11,897 bases of DNA, taken from the NCBI GenBank assembly GCA_003447785.1, contig DLYJ01000166.1, positions 1-11,897 on the forward strand, in the 5' to 3' direction. Below, in pieces: positions 7,023 through 11,897 of this stretch. The DNA is from Treponema sp. (GTDB lineage: Bacteria; Spirochaetota; Spirochaetia; Treponematales; Treponemataceae). The notes under the pieces were generated by a model. That model did not search any database, was not told the origin of the DNA, and was given only the letters and a program-made list of their open reading frames with translations. A program made the translations under genes and the position numbers. How positions within the stretch are numbered: the stretch's first letter is position 1; each line of letters opens with the position of its first letter.

Positions 7023-7050
7023 TGTATAGCTGATTTCCTCAACCGGATAT

Positions 7051-7980
7051 TTATTTTACGTATAAGTCGTATACGTCTCTGTCCAGAATTTTGATTTTAA
7101 GAAGAATTTCATTTATCCTGCTTCCGCTGTCATTCTTCTGGACATAATGATCCATGAGCCAAAAATACATATTGATGAGCCGGGGAGTAAGAAGCCTTGA
7201 ATTATTGGAAGGATTCTTAATCTCTATTTCCTTTTCAAAAATATGCTGTTTTAATTCTCCGACTTCCTGGCTGCGGAGTTCGCGCTTTACGTTAAAAACG
7301 CCGTACAATACTCCGTAAACCGGAACCCATTCCCCAAGTTCTGCACCTGAGTAACCGCGCTCCCTGACCTGTTCAATCAGACAGCGGATCAATTCTGAAT
7401 CAAGCAGCGTAAGGTCTATTTTCTGGGCGTCTATAAAAAAAGCTTCCCTGAAAAGAACTTTTGCCTGCTTTTCCAGGCCGCTCAATGCGTAACAGTCAGC
7501 CATCTCTGCCAAAACCGGTGCGGAAGATGGCGAGAGTGAATTTGCTTCTGTCAGGCAGGCAAGCGCTTCATCGTATTTGCCGAGTTTTTTACTGCATATT
7601 CCCGCTTTGAGGGCTATTTCTGCCTTCTGCACGGTGTTATGCGGACTGTCAAGCGACGAAAAAATCTTTAATGCAAGGCTGAAAACGCCAGTCTGCATTG
7701 AATATACTGCCTTTGAAAATACATCTTTCTTGCGGCTCAGTTCGTCTTCGAAGGATTTCCACCGATAGCACAAACCTTCACCCTGCTCAAAAGGATCCAT
7801 TTGCGGAAGGCTCAGAATGTAATCACTCCAGTAGGAACAGCACCAGACTGCAAAATTTACTTCACTGTTGCCCAATTCGTATTGATAAAGTTCAGCGAGA
7901 ATATCTTTAGCGGCCTTAGCTTTGCCTTGCTCCATGAGAGAGTAGGCATTTTTTAATCCTTCTTCAGATTGATTACTCAT
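7051..7980 (-). CDS. Cytoplasmic TPR protein upstream of greA
   Basis: A 309-residue protein with no signal peptide or membrane segment. Recognisable TPR units lie at about 121-151 (EIALKAGICSKKLGKYDEAL and following) and 154-186, with a weaker one at 8-40. The C-terminal third is helical and shows no motif I recognise. TPRs form helical scaffolds for protein-protein contacts. The only functional clue is position: it leads the operon whose next gene is greA, itself TPR-rich, so a role near RNA polymerase or as a GreA partner is possible but inferred. The start is taken at the ATG immediately after a TTGACT-16-TATAAT promoter. No Shine-Dalgarno precedes it, and the next internal ATG (residue 16) has none either. 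Confidence 0.8.
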   Translation of the reverse strand: MSNQSEEGLKNAYSLMEQGKAKAAKDILAELYQYELGNSEVNFAVWCCSYWSDYILSLPQMDPFEQGEGLCYRWKSFEDELSRKKDVFSKAVYSMQTGVFSLALKIFSSLDSPHNTVQKAEIALKAGICSKKLGKYDEALACLTEANSLSPSSAPVLAEMADCYALSGLEKQAKVLFREAFFIDAQKIDLTLLDSELIRCLIEQVRERGYSGAELGEWVPVYGVLYGVFNVKRELRSQEVGELKQHIFEKEIEIKNPSNNSRLLTPRLINMYFWLMDHYVQKNDSGSRINEILLKIKILDRDVYDLYVK

Positions 7981-7983
7981 AGT

Positions 7984-8020
7984 ATTATATTAATTATAGC
8001 GAAATGGGGGTTTTAGTCAA
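7984..8020 (-). promoter_or_regulatory. Sigma70-type promoter of the TPR gene-greA operon, near-leaderless
   Basis: On the minus strand, TTGACT (8015-8020) and TATAAT (7993-7998) are separated by 16 bases, a near-consensus housekeeping promoter. The start site would fall about 7985-7988, only some 5-8 bases before the ATG at 7980, with no Shine-Dalgarno. A second TATAAT at 7984-7989 is too close to the ATG to give a transcript containing the start codon. Confidence 0.75.
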
Positions 8021-8051
8021 TAAAACTTACAAAATTTTAGAAAAATCGGGG

Positions 8052-8067
8052 CAAAGTTTATACTTTG
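8052..8067. promoter_or_regulatory. Dyad in the divergent intergenic region, possible operator
   Basis: CAAAGT (8052-8057) and ACTTTG (8062-8067) form a perfect 6-bp inverted repeat with a 4-base centre. It lies near the middle of the 181-bp gap between the divergent TPR-greA and rpe promoters, about 32 bp and 57 bp from their respective -35 elements. The symmetry and spacing suit a dimeric regulator, but it is short enough to be chance in AT-rich DNA. Confidence 0.3.
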
Positions 8068-8123
8068 TTTGCAATAATCTGTCAATAGTTAATTCAGTGT
8101 TTTTTTTGAAATTAAATAAGATG

Positions 8124-8164
8124 TTGTTTTTATCTCCATATTCTGTTATCATAATAGGATAATG
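8124..8164 (+). promoter_or_regulatory. Promoter of the rpe operon, probably leaderless
   Basis: TTGTTT (8124-8129) and TATCAT (8147-8152) are 17 bases apart. The -10 is preceded by TGT (8144-8146), an extended -10 element. Transcription would start about 8158-8160, two to four bases before the ATG at 8162. The AGGA at 8156-8159 is only two bases from the ATG, too close to act as a Shine-Dalgarno. Confidence 0.62.
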
Positions 8165-8794
8165 AAAGGTAAAATTTTAGCGCCATCTCTGCTCTCTGCA
8201 AACTTTGGTGATCTTGCCGGAGCACTTAAACTTTGCGAAGAAAAAGGTGCAGGTTTAATTCATATCGATGTAATGGACGGGCATTTTGTTCCTCAGATAA
8301 CTTATGGTCAGCCCGTAATAAAATCAATCCGTCCCCTTACTCAAATTCCTTTTGACGTTCACCTGATGGTAGAACGCCCGGAAGAAATGGTGGATACTTT
8401 TGCACAGTCTGGTGCGGATTACATCACCTTTCATCAGGAAGCCTGCGTTCACATTGACCGCCTGATAAATCACATTCATTCACTTGGAAAAAAAGCCGGA
8501 ATTTCTATCGTGCCTTCAACGCCTGTATATGCAATTCTTCCGGTTCTTGCCCAGGTTGACCTGGTTCTGGTTATGACGGTAAACCCCGGTTTCGGCGGAC
8601 AGTCACTTATTCCCTATTGTGTGGATAAAGTGAGGGAACTTGTCGCTTTACGCCGGGAAAAGGGTTATAATTATAAAATCTCTGTTGACGGCGGAGTTAA
8701 CAATAAAACTCTCGGCAGTGTCCTTGATGCCGGCGCAGATATCATCGTTTCGGGATCCGCTTTCTTTAACGGGTCTTTTGAATGGGAGAACTGA
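8162..8794 (+). CDS. rpe: Ribulose-phosphate 3-epimerase
   Basis: Interconverts D-ribulose 5-phosphate and D-xylulose 5-phosphate in the pentose phosphate pathway. The 210-residue TIM barrel has all expected metal and catalytic residues: His34 and Asp36 in IHIDVMDGHFVP, His67 in DVHLMV, and Asp176 in SVDGGVN, plus the phosphate-binding TVNPGFGGQ near 139 and the VSGSAFF end loop. The length is slightly short of the usual 215-230, with a trimmed C-terminus. It leads an operon; the next ATG is one base after its TGA, so translation of the TPR gene is probably coupled to it. Pairing a central metabolic enzyme with envelope-type genes is not functionally obvious and may only provide steady expression. 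Confidence 0.97.
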   Translation: MKGKILAPSLLSANFGDLAGALKLCEEKGAGLIHIDVMDGHFVPQITYGQPVIKSIRPLTQIPFDVHLMVERPEEMVDTFAQSGADYITFHQEACVHIDRLINHIHSLGKKAGISIVPSTPVYAILPVLAQVDLVLVMTVNPGFGGQSLIPYCVDKVRELVALRREKGYNYKISVDGGVNNKTLGSVLDAGADIIVSGSAFFNGSFEWEN

Positions 8795-8795
8795 T

Positions 8796-9782
8796 ATGAA
8801 AAAGTTTCTTGCTGTTACTCTGATGGTCCTTTCATTATTTGTATCTCTGCCTCTTTCTGCAGGTTCCTATACTTCAGACCAGCAGCAGGGCTTTGACGCA
8901 TACCGCAAAAATGACTGGACTTCTGCAATGTTCTTTTTGAGAAAGGCAGGCAGTTCATCAGCCGGCTATGATCCTGAAACCCTTTACATGCTTGTAATGA
9001 GCGAAATGTTTGCTGCTGAATACAAATCAGCTCTTTCTGACGCAAATCTTTTCCTTCAGAAATTTGCTTCCAGCAGATATGCGCCGTACATGCACTTTCA
9101 GAAGGGAAGGGCACTTCACTTTCTCGGAAACAACGAAGACGCCGTTCTTGTCCTGAGCGACTTCTGTCACCAGAACCCTAAAAACGAACTGTACGCTTCT
9201 GCCCTGTACTGGATTGCAGAATGCTTCTATAACGAATACAACTTTGATTACGCACGCTCGCTTTATGAGCGCGTAGTCCAGGACTTTCCCACAGACGCAA
9301 AGGCAACTGACAGCCGCTACCGCATCGAAATGATTGCCCAGCGCGAGCGTGAAGAAAAACTCGTTTATCTTTTAAAGGTAACCGGAGAAGAAAACCTTGC
9401 GGCCCGGGAAGATTACGAGAGACAGATTAAACTCTATCAGACAGAAGATAAGATGGGCCTTCGGAAGTCACTTTCCGATGCCGAAGCACGGATTGCAGAA
9501 CTTGAATCCCTTCTGAGCGCAGAAAAGTCAAATTCAGCAATGCTTGAATCTCAGAAAAATGAAGCGCTTAAGGCTGCACAGAATTCAGGCACCGCCCAGG
9601 ATTCAAATTCAAAAGCTACGGCAAATGCAGCACCGGCCCAGAGCACAGTAAATAATTCGTCTGCCCTGACACCGGCGGTAAATACTGATTCAAAGGTCAG
9701 AACAGACCCTGAAGTTGAGGCATTAAAGCGTAAGGCCCGTCACCTGCAGTATCTTCTGGACGAACGCTATCCTTCAGAATAA
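8796..9782 (+). CDS. Exported TPR and coiled-coil protein
   Basis: A 328-residue protein starting with a clear signal peptide (MKK, a hydrophobic core, probable cleavage after Ala22 in LPLSA), so periplasmic; there is no lipobox cysteine. Residues about 30-175 form TPR-like helical repeats (for example SALYWIAECFYNEYNFDYA near 135-153). About 180-262 is a charged coiled coil, followed by an Ala/Ser/Thr/Asn-rich linker to about 300 and a final helix. The mix of TPR and coiled coil recalls CpoB/YbgF-type periplasmic proteins, but the order is reversed (in CpoB the coiled coil comes first), so that name is not given. The start at 8796 has Shine-Dalgarno GGGAG (8784-8788) 7 bases upstream; an in-frame extension further upstream would overlap rpe and bury the signal peptide. 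Confidence 0.85.
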   Translation: MKKFLAVTLMVLSLFVSLPLSAGSYTSDQQQGFDAYRKNDWTSAMFFLRKAGSSSAGYDPETLYMLVMSEMFAAEYKSALSDANLFLQKFASSRYAPYMHFQKGRALHFLGNNEDAVLVLSDFCHQNPKNELYASALYWIAECFYNEYNFDYARSLYERVVQDFPTDAKATDSRYRIEMIAQREREEKLVYLLKVTGEENLAAREDYERQIKLYQTEDKMGLRKSLSDAEARIAELESLLSAEKSNSAMLESQKNEALKAAQNSGTAQDSNSKATANAAPAQSTVNNSSALTPAVNTDSKVRTDPEVEALKRKARHLQYLLDERYPSE

Positions 9783-9809
9783 TTTGTAAATGGCTTAACA
9801 GGAGTTTTT

Positions 9810-11156
9810 ATGAAAAAAATAAAATGCACTTTGTTTCTGGCAGTTTCTCTTTTTATGTTTGTACCCTTGATTGCACAGGATGCAGAAGAGTCTGTTGAAG
9901 AAGAAAAAACTGAACAGACCGGAACAAAGACTCAAAAATCAAAGGAAGAACTCATCGAAGAACGCGCTGCGTTAAAACTCAAGCAGGCAGAAGAAAAGAA
10001 AAAGGCAAAGGAAGAAAAGGCCGCTGCAAAAGAAAAACTCCGTCTTGCAAAACAGCTTGCAAAAGATAAATTAAGGGAAAAGAAAGATAAATATCTGGGA
10101 ATTGTTTATGTTCCGGAAAAAAAATATGAAATAAAGCGCGGACTTTTGCGCCTCATATTTAAGGGAACAACCGGTTCATTCAACGTGCTTGCAAAGGGCG
10201 AAGATACACCTGAAACTGCACTCCTTTCACAGTATGAAGGTTCAAGTTCAACTTATTTTTCTGCAAAAGTAAACAATACGGTTTACAGATTGAATAAGGA
10301 TGCGGGTGTAAGCAGGGAACTGCGCAAATTAAGTTCCGGGGCACAGCTGGCGTACACAATAGAAAAAAAAGCTCAGGTTGTCGTAGACTTTGTACCTGTT
10401 TCGTCGGTAATGGGTGCTCCTGAAGACATGGTTCGTGTAACCGTTTACACGACAAACATTTCAAAAAATCCTGAGACAATTGCCGTCAAGGGTGTTTTTG
10501 ATACAATCCTCGGAGAAGGAACTGATTATCACTTTATAACTTCTACCGGATTAAAGATTAAGGGCGAAAAAAAGTTTGGTTCAATGAAAACCGAACGTTC
10601 AATTATTTCTACAAATTCAAGAACTTCAGTTCAGTTTGTCCTGCACGGACAGACAATTGCTTCACCTGACTGGGTTTCCCTTTCAAACAGGGATTCTCTT
10701 GCAAAAGGTTCATGGGTTCCGGAAATTACGGATGACAGAAGCTTTAATACGGTTCTTGCATACAATAACTCTTCAATTGCCGTAAACTGGCCTGCACAGA
10801 TTCTCAAGCCGGAAGAAACGACTTCATTTTCTTTCTATATCGTTGCAGGGGTAGACAGCCGCGTTCCGAACGGGCTTGCCTTCATCGACCAGCTTAATAA
10901 AAAGGTTGATGCTCCTGTTGAAGTAACTGAAGTTAAAAATGACCAGGTTGAATTAAAGAAACCTGCAGTAGACTTTATCGTTTCGCCGTCAATCACCGAC
11001 AGCCAGCTTGACCCTGAATACATCCAGAATCTCATTGACCGGATTAATGCACTGCAGAGCGATCCTCTGACAGTTGACCGCCAGGAAGTAAGGCAGCTTA
11101 ACCGCGAACTTGATGCAATCCTTGAAAAGATAAGGCAGCAGAAGAACAATGAGTAA
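9810..11156 (+). CDS. Exported protein with charged N-terminal helix, function unknown
   Basis: I do not recognise a family. The 448-residue protein has a signal peptide (hydrophobic to about residue 22, probable cleavage after Ala22 in PLIAQD; Cys6 is not in a lipobox). Residues 24-93 are almost entirely Glu, Lys, Ala, Gln and Arg, likely a long single alpha helix or coiled coil. From about 95 to 375 a globular, beta-rich region follows, with patterns such as VVVDFVPVSS and VRVTVYTTNISKNPE suggesting beta-sandwich strands. About 390-448 is again helical and charged (LIDRINALQSDP, LNRELDAILEKI). Shine-Dalgarno AGGAG (9800-9804) is 5 bases from the ATG and the upstream gene ends 27 bases before. 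It overlaps the next gene by 8 bases, so this is an operon member, probably periplasmic. Confidence 0.82.
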   Translation: MKKIKCTLFLAVSLFMFVPLIAQDAEESVEEEKTEQTGTKTQKSKEELIEERAALKLKQAEEKKKAKEEKAAAKEKLRLAKQLAKDKLREKKDKYLGIVYVPEKKYEIKRGLLRLIFKGTTGSFNVLAKGEDTPETALLSQYEGSSSTYFSAKVNNTVYRLNKDAGVSRELRKLSSGAQLAYTIEKKAQVVVDFVPVSSVMGAPEDMVRVTVYTTNISKNPETIAVKGVFDTILGEGTDYHFITSTGLKIKGEKKFGSMKTERSIISTNSRTSVQFVLHGQTIASPDWVSLSNRDSLAKGSWVPEITDDRSFNTVLAYNNSSIAVNWPAQILKPEETTSFSFYIVAGVDSRVPNGLAFIDQLNKKVDAPVEVTEVKNDQVELKKPAVDFIVSPSITDSQLDPEYIQNLIDRINALQSDPLTVDRQEVRQLNRELDAILEKIRQQKNNE

Positions 11157-11897
11157 ACCGACTATCGACATTGCCCGCGCTCTTGTTCAAAAAAGAAAGT
11201 TTGCCGATGCAATTGACCTTCTGGAAGACTCACGGGAGATTTACCGCGAAAGTTTTGAATATTACCTTCTCTTTGGAACCGCCTGCCTTTATGTAGGTGA
11301 TACAGGAACGGCAAACCAGAATTTTCAGAAGGCGCGTCATATAAAAATCAAGGATACAAGGCTTCTGCTCGGTCAGGCAGCACTTTTTCTGCGCCGTGGC
11401 GACACAGACCTTGCAATTCAGTATTATCTTGATGTTCTTGACATTGAACCTCAGAATAAAATTGCCAGGTCCGCAATGGAGTTTATCCGCACTCAGGGTA
11501 ATTACGAAACAATCGTAAGATGGGTCGACAGCGGAAAAATAGAAAAGTTCTATCCGCCTTTAGGCCGCAGCCTGAATGAACTTGTACGTGTCATCGCCTC
11601 TGCGGTTGCCGGAGTCGTGCTTGCGTTCATAATCCTTCATTTCATGAACCTGAATTCAGGACGCAGGGCTTACGGTAACCGGGCAGATTTAAGTGAACTT
11701 ACACTTACCTCAGAAGAGCAGGAAAATGCGCTGGAAACAGATTTGTCAGGGGGAGTTTACCGTTATATTCTGACTGACAAACAGATTATGAAGGCTTACG
11801 ATGACGCCAGAATGTACTTTCAGGATTATCGTGATAATATGGCCCGGGTAGAAGTTAACCGCATATTGAATTCAAATGCGTCTTCTTCAATAAAGAA
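11149..11897 (+). CDS. Membrane-anchored TPR protein, partial at right edge
   Basis: The reading frame is open from the ATG at 11149 to the window end (249 complete codons, no stop), so it is 3'-truncated by the window. The first 145 residues are TPR-like helices (for example ESFEYYLLFGTACLYVGDTGTA at about 34-55 and LLLGQAALFLRRGDTDLAIQ at about 72-91) with no signal peptide. A hydrophobic segment at about 145-168 (RVIASAVAGVVLAFIILHF) follows, then a polar region with GVYRYILTD. This suggests cytoplasmic TPRs, a single membrane helix and an extracytoplasmic C-terminal domain. It overlaps the preceding gene by 8 bases (ATG inside the last codons) and has no strong Shine-Dalgarno, so translational coupling is likely. 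It links the inside of the cell to the two exported partners encoded just upstream. Specific function unknown. Confidence 0.8.
   Translation, partial: MSKPTIDIARALVQKRKFADAIDLLEDSREIYRESFEYYLLFGTACLYVGDTGTANQNFQKARHIKIKDTRLLLGQAALFLRRGDTDLAIQYYLDVLDIEPQNKIARSAMEFIRTQGNYETIVRWVDSGKIEKFYPPLGRSLNELVRVIASAVAGVVLAFIILHFMNLNSGRRAYGNRADLSELTLTSEEQENALETDLSGGVYRYILTDKQIMKAYDDARMYFQDYRDNMARVEVNRILNSNASSSIK

Noticed and set aside
8640..8795. Upstream in-frame extension of the exported TPR protein
   Set aside because: It would overlap the end of rpe by 155 bases and place a typical signal peptide 52 residues into the protein; the ATG at 8796 has its own Shine-Dalgarno.
8796..9782. Naming the exported TPR protein CpoB/YbgF
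   Set aside because: The coiled coil follows rather than precedes the TPRs and no tol or pal genes are nearby.

Overview
The window looks like ordinary spirochaete chromosome, most likely a Treponema. The main reason is a 904-residue GreA in which a standard C-terminal GreA module is fused to a very long TPR-containing N-terminus, an arrangement known from treponemes and borreliae. Supporting signs are an orphan PfoR-type EIIC membrane protein and several secreted TPR and coiled-coil proteins of a kind usually annotated as hypothetical in spirochaetes. The genus assignment is an inference from protein architecture. I see no mobile element, CRISPR array, tRNA or rRNA.

Layout. Positions 1-120 are a leader packed with hairpins, followed by deoC (+, 121-792). 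deoC converges on a minus-strand pair whose distal gene shares its stop region: a PfoR/EIIC-type membrane protein (1726-2793) followed by a metallo-beta-lactamase-fold hydrolase (789-1718). Divergent from that pair is a HisC/CobD-like PLP aminotransferase (+, 2877-4103). A 166-bp convergent gap with three inverted repeats, including a strong bidirectional terminator, separates it from a minus-strand operon: a cytoplasmic TPR protein (7051-7980) followed by the long greA (4270-6984). From a 181-bp divergent promoter region a plus-strand operon runs off the right edge: rpe (8162-8794), a periplasmic TPR/coiled-coil protein (8796-9782), a secreted protein with a highly charged N-terminal segment (9810-11156), and a membrane-anchored TPR protein (11149 to beyond the end).

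How the genes fit together. deoC and rpe are core sugar-phosphate enzymes (deoxyribose salvage and the pentose phosphate pathway). The TPR protein plus GreA pair points to transcription elongation. The three genes after rpe are packed as one transcription unit. All three have export or membrane signals, so they may build an envelope-associated assembly; that is the least explained part of the window.

Regulatory reading. Three genes (the aminotransferase, rpe and the TPR gene before greA) have good promoter -10 elements only a few bases before the start codon and no Shine-Dalgarno sequence, so they are predicted to be leaderless or nearly so. greA, the PfoR-like gene and the genes inside the rpe operon (except the last) have clear Shine-Dalgarno sites. 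No stretch over 300 bases lacks a gene.
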